Under the pieces are notes generated by a model. The model had not been told where the DNA came from. It ran no database searches and saw only the letters and a list, made by a program, of their open reading frames with translations. This document shows, piece by piece, positions 1-12,720 of a stretch of DNA of 64,000 nucleotides. The stretch spans positions 91,967,152 to 92,031,151 of the forward strand of contig NC_067285.1 in assembly GCF_020740795.1 (NCBI RefSeq), read 5' to 3'. This DNA comes from Apus apus (Eukaryota; Chordata; Aves; Apodiformes; Apodidae). The position numbers and the translations under genes were made by a program. Positions within the stretch are counted from its first letter, which is position 1; the number at the start of each line of letters is the position of its first letter.

Positions 1-3000
1 CTGGATGATAACCATTGTTTGTAAGTTACTGTGATTTATTCTGTGCATAGCAAATACACCATGGGTAAAGCCAAACTGAGATTCTTACCAACAGCTCCCC
101 AAGTACTTAACATCAGTGGGTGCACAGAAAGACAGCTCACTTTTGCTCCATGACTTCACACTTCAGTGTCTATAATCCAAAGCTTTGCTACTGCATCCAC
201 ACTGCTCCTAAAACAACTATGAACTATGCTACACCCAGCTGCACATGTTGGTCTAGCTCATTTCTCTCTACCATACCTCAAATGCACCAGGTGTCTTGTT
301 TAATCAGAGAACTTGTGGGTATCTTTTGAGAAAGGAGAACAAATCAGAGCACAGCTGGAGGGCTGGTAGGGGTAGTCAGGCTAGCAGCTAGCAGGGCTAA
401 CCACACCACAGGTGTGCTGATCATAAGGACTGTGAAACTAGACCTGCAAACGCAAGACAGAGATGTCATTTCAACCTTGGTAAGGGAAAACTCAGTGGCT
501 GAATAATATTGCCATGGACCTATGAAAGGGAAAGTGACTCTATGTGTGCCTGCTTATGGGCACAGTTTGCTTAGTTAGGTTTGAAATGGCATTAGAGTAC
601 GATAAGCAGGGGTGATGGTGCCAACACTCAAATTTTGCAGGGCTGTAAGAAGCTGATAAAAAATAGTGCACTAAAATTCAAAGGATATTCCGCATGGGGA
701 AGAACGGAATAATCTCCTAAATCCAGTTCTTTTTGACTTGGAGCATGGTTGATGAGTGGAATGAGTGTCCTCTGAGATTACTCTGACACAGTAAGCACCA
801 AGAGTTGAGTTCCAACAGGTATGTAGCCAACAGGTACTCCTACAGTTTACACATTATCATAATGACTAGACCTCCACGTTAATCACGTGCTGCATCCAGA
901 AGATTGCTAAGCAATGTGGATTGATGTCGCCAGTACTTCAGGCCACTTTCACAGTATCGCATTCCTTTTAATACTAAAGACAAATCTCTGCTCAAGAACC
1001 TTCCTCGTGACTCCTCAGCCAGCTGGAAAAGGCTACACTTTCTGCAAAGCCACGTAAGATGGAGAGCACTCCATGCAATTCAAAGAGGCACAAAAAGGTT
1101 TTCTTTCCTTTCTGAAAAAAAAATAAATTCGCAGACTCTGTTTATAGATTATTGTAAACAAGCTCAGAAATAGAACATAATTGTACTCGGTGTTCTAGTA
1201 AAGTTGGACTGCTATATTTTGTGGTGGTGCTTCCTCCCCAGGAGAGATGTATCATGTTGCTGATACACTTTAAGGCTTTCTTTCACATGCTCTTAAGACA
1301 TACTTCACTTGAAGCCCAAAATACAACAAAACCTGGCTACTCTCCATAGGTAAACTGCCACGTCACAGATTGTTGCTTACTTTTGGACTCCTCCCCATGA
1401 AAAGGCATGATCCAAAACTGAACTGCAGCTAACAGACGGCCTCCGTGGGCTTTCAGTACACTTCCAAAAGCAACAACACCTGACTGGCTTTGAAGGGGGT
1501 ATTCCTACAAAATCTACTTTTGGGAAGCTTATTAGTATACTCTGCCCCATACCTGGAGGGATTATCACATGATGTTCACTAACTCATTTTTCCCCAGCCC
1601 CATTCTGTCCTTATGATACAAACCATTTCTTTTCATCTTGTATTGCTTCATCAGCTCATCCATTCAGTGCCATAAACTGTTAAACAACAAATGTGAAATA
1701 AAGCAAGACAAGTATTTCAAATAGCATATTAACACATCTTCACAGCCTTAACTTCTCCATCTTTTGTTTAAAAGTTTTCTTCTCACACAACTTTGCAAAC
1801 GAAAACAGCACTTGAAAACATAACATTAGTTGCTGGTCATACCTGCAGGATTCCTGGCTCACATTTTACAAGGTGACTATTGAACAAGTAGGCAATACCT
1901 GTTGTGAAGTAATAGCTAGAAACATCTATGCCCATTTGTTATCAACAGATTAAATACTTTTTTGAGGGGTGGGGGTTGGAATTGCAAGCAGCTCCCCCCT
2001 TCACAGGGTTGACACAGGCTTGGGTCTGAGTTGGAGGCTATGGGGTGGGAAACAGAAGGAAGCCTATTGATAGATAGTTACAAATGGAATGACAGTAAAA
2101 GCACTTGACAGCTTTCAGGACAAGGGTTTTTTCTTGATTTTTTTTTTGAGGGGGGAGATTAGTGTTGTCCTTTTTTAAACTAAAAGTCAGTAACAGGATT
2201 TAAAACAGGAAATTAGTTATTAAGAACATTTTTTGGGAAAAAAGTTATTTATTGAATTAAATTTCATTTGTACAATAGGAGACAAGCTCTCTCCTGGTCT
2301 CCTTTGCTCTCAGGCTTCTGTCACAGTCATCAAAAACTGGTACCACTGGCAAAATAAGGGCTAGAAAAACAGTTCTTTTCAAATTATACAAAGCCTGAAA
2401 GTCTTCTGTCCTTTTTAGCAATATCCAAGTCCCAAGAAGGGAGAAAAACTCCATTTGTGATGTGTGTCCTGGTTACAACTGAAATTATTTCCGAGATAAC
2501 CTTCTTAGGCAGCTAATCCAAATACATGTCGAAATCCCTTTCCCCTCAAAATTTATTTTGAGGTTTCCATGGGGTTTAGGTCCTATGAATGCTTTAGTTT
2601 GACATGATGTATTAGTTAGCTCTACCTGACACAGAGTAAAACACTCTCTCTCTTACTCTGACAACACAGTAGGACTTCTAAAGAAAGGGACAGTCTCAGG
2701 GTCCTTCTCCCTATAACTGCTAGGACACAAGAGGACTTGGACTTTTTGTGTCATTTTTTAACATACATGGAAGCATTATCCAATCTTCAGAAATACCAGA
2801 TAAAAAATGCTCCCTGAATTATAAAAACTTACAATAAATAATTTTGTATACGATTCTGCATTGTATAAACAAAACATAGTATCCACTCCACCAGCTCTGC
2901 TGGCATACAAAAGAACATTTTCTTAAGTCTACAAAAGTCAGCCTTAGATGACTGTATGTCAAACACAGTATGTCAATCACTTCCACAGAAAGCCAAATCC

Positions 3001-3689
3001 CACAGGTTATATTTCAGTGGGAACTTACCCCAAATCTGAAATTCCAGCACATATTTTTGGTTCAGGTTCCCGATAACTACCACAGAGTTTTAACGACAGG
3101 CCTCTTGTACCTAATCGTTTAAAAACTCCAAAGCACTTGTACAAATCTCCTTTTCCATGGCTTGCATTTGAGGGGATTGGAAGCTATAAGAAGGTCTAAA
3201 GAAACAAAACTAGGATGAAACATTTAGTGTTAACTATCCAAATTTCCATGACAACGGCTTCAGTGAGCTCACCTCATCGGTACTACAGCAGCAGACCAAT
3301 GTCTCAGTAAATGTAGAGAGGCAACTGTTAAGATGTAATAAAAGATACTAGGTTACAGAGCTCCTTCAAATAAACACACAACCCCTCCCCAAAATGTTTG
3401 AATGAAAAAGAAAGCAGGTATATAGTTTACCTCAGCTTTGCCATTTTCAGTAGCTGGGAGTGTGCTTGCTTAACTATGCACAAGTAATCTCTGCTCCCCA
3501 AACCTGCAGTTTCACAGGATATATACCTGAAAATCCTGTTTGGTTACTTTGTATCAAAGGCTCTCCCTGTAAAAAAACATATGTTTCTGATTACAGTGAT
3601 GATGCTGTAAAGGCACAAAGAGAAATCATGTGTCCAAAGCCAGCAACTTTTTAACTGGGACCAAACTTCAGATATTTCAGCCAAGGTGA
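1..3689. other. Presumed TBC1D1 intron, nothing recognised
   Basis: AT-rich sequence with scattered stops in all frames. No TBC1D1 exon or clear repeat seen. Confidence 0.6.
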
Positions 3690-3798
3690 CTTTTTTGTTG
3701 TTTGGTTGGTTTGTGTGTTTTGGTGGGGTTTTTTATGTTTTGGGGTTTTTTGTTTGTTTCAGGGGGTTTTTTGGGTGTTGTTTGTTTTTTTTTTTTTA
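3690..3798. repeat. T-rich low-complexity tract
   Basis: Runs of T broken by G (GTTTT- and GGTTTTTT-like) directly abutting the CR1 3' end at 3799. On the minus strand this is an A-rich tail following the element. Confidence 0.85.
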
Positions 3799-3890
3799 TT
3801 CATAGAATGGTTTGAGTTGGAAGGGGCCTTAAAGATCATCAACCTCCCTGCATGGGCAGGGACACCTCCCACTAGGCCATGTGACCATCA
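3799..3890 (-). mobile_element. CR1 3' fragment
   Basis: Minus-strand CR1 tail: plus-strand reading starts with ATTCATAGAATGG and TTGGAAGGGGCCTTAAAGATC and continues into the GGGCAGGGACACCTCCCACTAG segment typical of the CR1 3' UTR. It is about 90 bp and degraded. Confidence 0.85.
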
Positions 3891-6800
3891 ACAGGAGTGC
3901 TTACAGGCACACTGCCCTGGGAACAGAAGGCAACACAACAGTACTTTCTCTTCATAGTGTTTCAGTTAGTGACAGACAGAAGCCACATAAACTTTGGACA
4001 ACGTCTTTAAGCCTGAAATCCTCACAAAGCAGTAGCCAAAAGGTCAACATCCCAATGACAGAAAAATTCTCTGATAAGCCCACATACCTCCCATCAGGGC
4101 CAGCTACTGGAAAGCCAGATGTACACTGTTTGTCCAGCTTCCCTAACTGGATTCTCAAGTATTATACAGGTGCGACTACTTCACTTTTTTAATTTGGACC
4201 AGGAAAGTATTTGAGAGTGGATAATCCTAATCCACTCTGTGTTTGACAGACTGCATGGTGGAGCTCTCTCAAAGTGCCTGAACTGACGTTCATTTAAATA
4301 GAACTAAATCTTTAGTTTGTGATGCACCTCACTGCACACAGGCATTTGGTTCACAGAACCAAATTACTGCTAGTCCAAAGTAAACCCACTTCCCTGAATC
4401 AGGTACAGAGCACCAGCAGTTTCCCTTGAAAACACTGTTGCCATATGCTACTTGCTAGCATAGATGCAGCGTACAGGTGATGTCATCTAGGCTGATAGCT
4501 GCAGCTTTCACACAACTGGCCAGCTGATCCAGAAACACTGGCCTAGCCTTTCAGGAACTTGCAAACACAAGAGAAAAGAGGTAGCAGAAACCCAGTTGTT
4601 AGGCTGTAGTCCACCTCAACAGGGCAAAGGTGCCTGAACCTCCCTCTTGCTTCTCAGTAAGCAAACCATGTTTTTCAGAAAGATTGTACTTTAAATATCT
4701 TAAAATGTTAATGTATGCATTAATCTCAGGATTTATTATTGTAACTTGCTTAAAAAGAAAGATTAACCAAAAACAATTCAGATACAACTCACTACAAATA
4801 ACTCAGTGACAAAATCAATACACACTGATTAATGTAATTCCCTGCCTCAGCTTCCACTCTGAGTTTCAGCTGCTCATTCCAGCTGCTTTTCCCAGCTCTA
4901 CTGTCTCACCTCCCCATACAAATTAGTAAGTAAGCTCCTATTCGGGCACATCTCTTTACATACTTTTTATATTTTACTGATATGTAAAATATTGCCAAAA
5001 CTCAGGCTTAGATTTTTTTTTTTCCTCAGTCATTGCCATCCATGACATTTCAGCTTGAACAGTTAAACTGTAAAGGCTTCAACCAAAAAAAAAAAAATTA
5101 TATAAAAAAAATTATAGCCAAGCTGTAATTCAATTAATAGTGTTTCTATTGCAGATTTACATGCTAAGTCACTAGCAAACCTCTGTACATCATACACAAC
5201 CTCAGCTCCTTCAACTTAAGAAGTCTTTTGAACCGTTTTAAAATCTTAAGTATTTATTAGTTGGCATAGTAAAAATGTTCCAACATCCTCTTAAAGCACA
5301 CGTTTCTCAGAAATGCCACAGCTTCTATATTCAGGATGATGGGAAATCAAACTGTAATTGTCTTGCAGCTCTGTGAGCTGATCTCTGAAGAAAGAGGTGC
5401 TTTGCCTGACTTCTCCTTAAAGATATTTCTACTTGGGGAATCCAGAGCCAAAACGCTGCTTTTGTGTTCTCAGAAACACCCCTAGTGCACATAAAAGACT
5501 GTTTCATTATAAAAGCTTTTCAAAAAAGCAGGCTATAATATGAAACAGTATTTTAGATCAAATGTAAAGCAAACAAAGTTAAACTGAGGTGCCCCATATA
5601 TACATTTTAATCTATATATAGATGGCAAAAACCCAAACAAACCCTTCTTGTACTGTCCATCTCTGATGGGACCTGGAGTTTTCCCTGATCCTGCAGGATT
5701 TACTAGTATTTTTGCTATTGGTTTGGCCCAAAAAGTAACTGTTAACCACATGAACACAGCTAATAGTACTAATTTCCAGAGAGTTTTTCAGCAAAGGAAA
5801 GCAAGCAGTTTTTGACTGGAGCCTAAAAGTTGTTTTGAATTGCAGAGGGCAGGACCTGCACAAAACAGCAAGCTCAGCTACCTTTTCAGGCTTGGCTTGT
5901 TAAATCTGAAGGTCGACATGAACCCGAAAGTAGATACTCATAAGAAATTAATTCAGAAAGGCATAAATGATTCAAGAAAATTGTGGCAAGCGGCAGTATA
6001 CATGGCCAGGAATTTCACTATGGAAAGCCCTACTCCTTACTAAGCACTCGTAATGTACCTTATAAATGCAGAGGACACTGTCCTACTACATCTGCCCAGT
6101 CACATAAATGCCGTGTGAGCCAGACCGTATACTGGCCCTCTCCCATCAAATCAGGGATGTCTAAACAGAGCGGGTACAATTCAGGGCTGGTGTGCAGAAA
6201 AAGAAATGGAAGGACCAGGAATAAAAGTGAACAGCTCTAAAGCGAATGTAACTGCTGAGTAACAGAGGGGTTTCACCACAGGACTGACTTAATTTCAAAT
6301 GCTAAGCGCATATTCCTCGGTCATTGCCCAGGCCCCTGTGGAGGAAGGTGGGGAGTGACTGGCATACAGAAACCAGCATGTTTCAACTCCTTGGTATTTG
6401 GTAATAATCAGCACTTATCAGAAAGCTGTCAATTGGTAACAACATTTTTTCCCCCCCCAAAAAAAAACGACCTGGAGAAACATACGGAGAAGGAAAGTAG
6501 TGATCTCTAATAGGGGCACTGTGCAAACTCGGGCACCAAAACCCAGCTCTGGCAGAAATCTGAACTTTCTCTTTGCTGCGTTGCTGGCATCTGGCCTGAG
6601 AGACAAGCGAGGGTCTGTCCCTCCAGTCCTACCCGCAGCCTCAGTGGCTTCAAGGGGATTTGTCTACAAGTGAAAGTGCAGCATTTGAGCCCTCCCTCCC
6701 CAATGATTCCCAGTTCTTCCCTGACACTATTAACTCTCTGATTCTTGATACAGTATGCAAGTGTTCAAATTAATTTCTAAAAAGGCTTATTGGGGGTAAA

Positions 6801-9800
6801 TGCAGCAGTACAAACAAGGGTTGTACACCACAGGACACCGTAACTGTTTATTTACCTCCCCAAATAATCTACCACCTTAGAAGCAAGATGGGCTGAAAAG
6901 TAAGACAGGCTTAATAAACTTCAAGGTTTACTGGGCTTTAGACAGTGCTAAAATGTATGGTTATGGGGGTGCCTTAAGCAAATCCAGAATAATTTGGCTA
7001 AAATATGTCACCCGCTGAGGGATTAAAGACACCCAAAGGTGCTCAACTTTGCTGGAAGCTGTGGGGAATAAAGGAAAGAGGCACATCGCTACAGCCAGAA
7101 CAAAGCATCCTCATAAATGAGTGTGATACACCCAAAAATAGACCAGGAAAAACAGCACATTCTCTCCCAGAGGTTTACTGGGCACTCTATCATTTAGAAA
7201 ATAATTTAAATCATGCAAAACATCAGCAAGATCAGTTCTAACATAGCATATTCAGTTATTTTAAGATTCTAAGAAAAATAAGCAACATTTCCATTATTAT
7301 AATTACTACTTCAATAATGTTTCATGGGACAAGCCAAGTAATCAAGCAATGCTGTGCTGAACAGCATAGAAACTTTCTCTTTTGATGCCTTGAAAGCTTC
7401 CTAGACTGCAGAAAGCTCACAGGCAATTCTGACTCAGCAGTCCTCAGGGAAAAACAAAAACAACCAAACATACTTGTGCTTTACTATTGGGAATTTCAGA
7501 GCATCTATTGTGACTATATTCTAAAATCTGATCTTCAGAGTAGAAGAAACCCAAACCATCAGCTTCTCAGTCCAAGGCTGAAGATTAGCCAAGCCAGCTG
7601 CAGACAGCTACATTGTAAACCCACCCTTTTCTGACAGTGCTGGTGACCCATTCTCAGAGGTTCCTCGGGGAGCAGTGAGAAACCCTCCTGCTTTCAGTTC
7701 CCCTCAGGAGGAACGTCCCCTTCCCACCTGCTGTCTTGCATGCTGGAATTGGAGGCAGCTGACCAGGGCTGACTGATCCATACCAGCAAAATCGTTTTAC
7801 CTTTGTAATTTTCTTAACTGGTTCCTTGTTGGTTTATAATCATTTACAGAAAATAAGCTGAAGCTAAACACAGCTTTTTATTACACACAGTACTGTTTTT
7901 CGTAACTAGAAAGACAAACTATGTATAAATTGCTTAACTAGCTAAGAATCTGAGAACACATTTACTCAGATTCTCTATTTATACAATTTATTGCACTAAG
8001 AACTGTTTCTTTTTATTTCTTCAGCTATCTGTTCTTCAATTCTGGTGTCTGCCAAGCTGCTTCTGAATAGAAACTTGCATTATAAAATGTTGTTGAAGAC
8101 AACACTTTTTTTTTTTACTTAAACTAAAGCTGTATTAAATATGATCAAACAAATACAATTACTCTTAACAACTATCACTGTACTATTAACTCCCACTAAT
8201 GAATTAATAGTATGCAAATACACCATAAATGAGTAAAAAAAAATAAATTCTATCTTTTTATTTCCAGACTGAAAGTGTTCATGTTTTCTGACCCCAAAAA
8301 GGTTTATTTCCTTTTACTAACAGTTATTGCAGTGAACTAAAGTGAACATAGATTAAAATAACCTCTGTGTATCTACAAAAGTGACTGTGTTGTCTACCCA
8401 CAACAGTGCAAAGTTAGTTTACACTTTCACCAAACTATGTTTTGAGGTGCTCAATCAAAGATTTCCCTGAAGTCAGCTGTCTGACTTAGTATAAAATCAT
8501 GCAGGAAAAACAGGTATAACTTTTTAAATTTAAATAATCTCAGGAGACTAAACCGCGATGAGTTTAAGAATTCATTATCCACCGAGTCATCATTCAAGTG
8601 GTTTAGCCAGCATCTATATGGCCAAGGCAGGCAACATGAATCCACATAAGACCCAAGAAGGGCTTTATCCACCAGCACAGAACAGGCCTCATGACCCACC
8701 CTGGCAGCACCGCAACAGTCATCCCCCAAGGAGCCTGGGTGTAGGTGGGAGACAAGCTGGGTAAAACAGCACACAAAAACCTGTAATGAAGACATATTAA
8801 AAGGTAATATTTATACAAACATTAGGGACCAATTATATAGCACATGGGAGTAAGTTGTAAGATCTGCAGGACTAGGGACTTACATGGTGACAATAAGCAC
8901 TGGATGGGAGGGTTTTTTAAGTAAGAGATGCAGGTGAACAGCTTTGTTTTGAGCAGGACAATTTCGTCCCCCCACACCCTCCAGTCCTTCCCCATTCTTG
9001 AACAGGCCACCATTTCATAAAAATTGCATTTACATTGAAAGCCTACAGCAGTAGTTCCTACATTTTTATTGATTATTATTTTGGCAGGCAGGAAAGCTTT
9101 CTTCCTTAACAAGCCTCATTTTATATTTCTAAATACACTGCTTTGCTTTCCCTCCTGAATTAGTGCTCATGATTAATGGCTATTAAAAGAATAAAACTGA
9201 ACACTTCTGAGGAACCAGCACTGCAATAATTAGTTGTGAAAGCCCAGAAACCACTCCTGAAAGCAGTTAGAAGTGTTTCAGCAAGAGCTTCTGCTACTCT
9301 CTAGAAAAGTGGCCAAGTCTGTGCGCTACAAGTTCTGATTTGTACCTCCTCCAAGACTAACTCCTCACTGACTAGCTGCTTTGTCCTGCTGACAAGTGGA
9401 CAATGCAGGGGGGGGGGGGGGCGAAGAGTGGGACAGGGAACAGGCCACCACTCCATGGCATCCAGAAGTATTTACTCATCAGCATCACTCATTTTTAACA
9501 GCCACCTGTATAGGAGATTGGCATAGATGTCAGAACTGGCATAGAAATCAACCAGTATCATTCCCGCAGACAATAGGGCAAATCACCCTCAAGAACACAC
9601 TGATGACAGCAGAGGGAACTACTTTAACAAGAGCCCCACCTGGTAGAAATTTAAACAGAAGAAAAAAAAACACAGGTGGGAAGAAGACAGGAAAAATTTT
9701 CTGCTTTTCAGGGCATAGCTAAAATAAGCAGGCTCCTTTTAAAACAGAATACAGCAAATCTATCTGAGAATCTGAACAAAGGTAACAGTCAGCCACCAAG

Positions 9801-10479
9801 CACTTCCCTCTTTAACATCCTTCCGGGGTAGGTACTTCACCTGTTACATATTCAGGCAAAGGGATAGATAACAGTGATTAAGCAACCGGCCACCTGGCAA
9901 AAGAGATGGGAAAACCAGGTTTTTCTGTGGTCTGCCTAAGCAGACTAGACTGCCTATTAGTCTAACTTCAAGATACAGTTGTCTTGTGTTTTTTTTTTTT
10001 CCCCAGCAAATTCCTCCACGGAACCCCTAACTCTTGCCTATCATACAGCTTTGCTTCACTCACCTTTCCTCTCCTGCACTTCCTACGATGCATCATATCA
10101 TATACAGGTCATTTAAAATGCAGATTTACTGCTTACGAAAAAATAAATAAATAAGACCATCAGCTCAAAACTATATTCTGGATTTCTTTAACCAATGCTC
10201 CTGCTTTGCACCAATATGTAGTTTCACAGTTACAGTGGAGATACTACAGAAGCCCTAGACATACAGATGTAGAAGCCAGCACGACATGCATTGTCATACT
10301 TAAACGTGTAAGTCGCCCCATTAAAAGCTAGCTTATTGCTCTTCATAAATTCAGAGTATGACAAAAAACATGAAAAAAGCCCAAAACAAACAGCGGGAGT
10401 GCTGTTACACATTTTCCCAAGCACAGAAGTGTTGACCAGAGCACGCAGAGACCACACCTTCTGTGCCGTTTCTAACAGC
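3891..10479. other. Presumed TBC1D1 intron, no gene seen
   Basis: It holds short A and C runs (for example at 5085-5110 and 6450-6470) and one poly-G run (9408-9421). Open frames are short and without recognisable motifs. A donor-like AAAG/GTGAGT on the minus strand at 10063 has no convincing exon attached. Confidence 0.6.
9408..9421 (+). repeat. Poly-G run (14)
   Basis: Fourteen consecutive G on the plus strand in AT-rich intronic DNA. Confidence 0.95.
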
Positions 10480-11300
10480 TCTCCCCTTCCAGATCCGCAG
10501 CAAGGCAGGACCGCCGGCCAGCACTGCAGCTTCGTTAACCCCTCAACCCAAACCCCGAGTCCTATCAGATTTCCTTTACTGTTCAAGCGCTTCTCCTTTT
10601 CCTTAGCTGAACAATGCAGCACGGCTCCGCTCCCCTCCCGGAGATGGTTGACTTGCCTTGAAACGAAACGCGAACATCTGCAAACTCTTAGGCTGGACTT
10701 TACTTCACCCGAGCGGAGGACGGCGGGCGCGAAGCCGCCTACCTTGGCCACCCAGCTGAACAATGGTGACATCCTACGAGCTCCGGCGCGGCGGCGAGCC
10801 CGGCTCCCGGCTCCGGCCGCTCCTCTCCAGCTCTCCCCGCTGCTTGCCGCCCGATGCGCCGGCAGGGCAGCCACCCCCCCCCCCCGGCCTCCCACCGCTT
10901 CCCCACCGCCGTCCCCGGGCGCCCAGCACCAGCCGGCGGGACCGTCAGCTTGCCGCGCCGGGGAGGCTCCCCGCGGCGGCTGCCGTGCGGCGCGGCGGGA
11001 AAAGAAAGGGAAGCGAAGGAAGGGCCAGGCCGGGGCTGGGGCCGCGTCCCGCCCCCGCCGCGCTCCGCCTCCAGCGGGGCGCCCCGCGCCGGGCTGCGGC
11101 CGCCCGGCCCGGGAAGGCGGGAAGGGAGCGGGCTGGCCCTCCGGCAGCTCGTCCGAAAACGCAGACAACCGCCTGCTGCCTCCCTGCCTTGCCCTTCTAC
11201 GTAACTCAGCGCAAAAGACAGGATTCTCAACTGTTGGGGGGAAAAAAAGTCCACGCGGTCCATGTAACTTTCTGGGAATACGCTGGCACGGACATCATGC
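10480..11300. promoter_or_regulatory. Intronic CpG island, possible alternative promoter
   Basis: A GC-rich and CpG-dense block of about 0.8 kb, about 22 kb downstream of the TBC1D1 start exon, inside its presumed intron. Overlapping long open frames on both strands are a composition effect. On the minus strand it contains a short open exon candidate (10772-10743). It could also drive a plus-strand or non-coding transcript. Confidence 0.75.
10743..10772 (-). CDS. Candidate alternative first coding exon (10 codons)
   Basis: In the intronic CpG island, a minus-strand ATG with A at -3 opens MSPLFSWVAK and is followed at once by AAG then GTAGGC, a plausible donor starting at 10742. The exon would end in phase 0, the same phase as the normal TBC1D1 first coding exon, so it could splice to the next TBC1D1 exon and give an isoform lacking the first 139 residues. 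No homologue of the ten residues is known to me. Inference only. Confidence 0.3.
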
Positions 11301-12599
11301 TTAATATTAAAGGATCGAGCAAAAAAAAGTCATCTGCTTGAAACCGCTATGAAAATGTTACACTTCCAGTCAGGCTCACCATTCATGTTATCTAATGGCA
11401 TTTAACATCACACAGTCTAGCAGCTCCACTTCCAGAAATAAGCTGTTGAAAAAGAGAATGAAAAACCCAGCATGGTACAAGTCAATAGTATGCATGTTTC
11501 TGGCAGGTCAAGGGATGTTACCTGCCACACAAACAGGTGAAGTTCCTGTTATCACTCCAGCTGGACTGCCTGTGAATGCACACCCCTGCTTAGTGGCTGT
11601 AGGACTTGCCAGAAAACAAAGCCATTTCCTCAGTTTGGAGGAAAAGTACAGAATCGGGGGGGGGGGGGGGGGGGGAATAGGGTTGGATTTCACAGGAAAT
11701 AACCCACTGGGCTCCAACCAAAAAGCCCTTTATTTCCTATCACCTCATAGAAACAAAGTGAAGAGCTAGATTTGCAAAATCATAATAGGAAAGCATAGGG
11801 CTTCTGCATTTTTTCCCAGTAGAACTCAGCTACTCAACATTAGATGTCCAAGTGCCAAATTCAGCTCTTCACGTTGCCCAAAGAGACTCTACGGCCATCA
11901 CCCACTAGGAGGGTGTCCTGCACGTGCTTGCCCTTGCTTGCTCAGATTTGAGGAGGGAATAATCTTCAGGTTTAGAGCGGAAGCTGTCCCACTCATCTAA
12001 GTTATTAAATGTCCTCTGGAGCACAAGAGTGACACCCATGCATTTGGAGTCAATCTCACAGCTCACTGAGGCAGAAAAGGGGCTGTTTTGGTCCCTGCCC
12101 CAAACCACATGATCATGCAGCCGGTGTTTGGTTCACACAAAGCAAATGCGGCAGCTGCCAAGAGAGCTGTGTCACCTCCCAACACTGTGCTGGCACTCTG
12201 TGTGTGACTATGGGCTGAGAGGGCAAGACAAAAGCAGTTCTCAGGTTGTATCTGTGACATCCACAGTACCTAAGCATGACACTTCCAGCCACCCCCTCCT
12301 GAGAGAGAATCACAAAACACAAACCAGAATGCTGATGCAGAACAGTAACACCTACCCAGAAAGCATGTCATGAAACAAAGGATTGCACCAGGGAAGTGTG
12401 ATGTCTCTGTCATGGCCAATGCATCACTGATAGTCTGAGAATGAAGGTATCTGACTGCAGTGAATGTGTGAGTTGCTGCATGGCAGTCTGGTGGCACTGT
12501 GGCCCAGCTGAGCTGGTGGTGGTAGGACTGGGGAAATATGCTGCCACTGGATGTTAGTACTCTCTAGCTCAATACTAGTTTACCTGTCTGTAAAATTAA
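11301..12599. other. Presumed TBC1D1 intron, no gene seen
   Basis: Apart from the 20-base G run there is no recognised element. Overlapping small frames at 12.06-12.5 kb look random. Confidence 0.55.
11656..11675 (+). repeat. Poly-G run (20)
   Basis: Twenty consecutive G on the plus strand, 350 bp to the right of the intronic CpG island. It can form G-quadruplex and is prone to length errors. Confidence 0.95.
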
Positions 12600-12720
12600 G
12601 TCTTGACCAGTTTAATTTGCTTGCTCGAAGACACACAGATAATCAGGGGAAGAAATTTGATGTGTGAATTTGAAATCCTTTTCCTGAACAACATTTGCCA
12701 GGAGCCACAAAACACCAACC
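12600..12720 (-). mobile_element. MIR-like SINE relic
   Basis: Read on the minus strand it has TTCAAATTCACACATC, then ATCTGTGTGTCTTCGAGCAAGC, then TAATTTTACAGACAGG, in the order of MIR core features. Diverged, so the call is by eye. Confidence 0.5.

Noticed and set aside
10064..10140. A possible exon before the donor-like GTGAGT at 10063 on the minus strand
   Set aside because: The acceptor side is weak, stops occur in the frames, and no similarity to TBC1D1 is seen.
10230..11341. Overlapping open frames of 116-322 codons on both strands
   Set aside because: They lie in a CpG island where stops are rare. Products are rich in P, A, R and G with no domain, and several frames are open at once.
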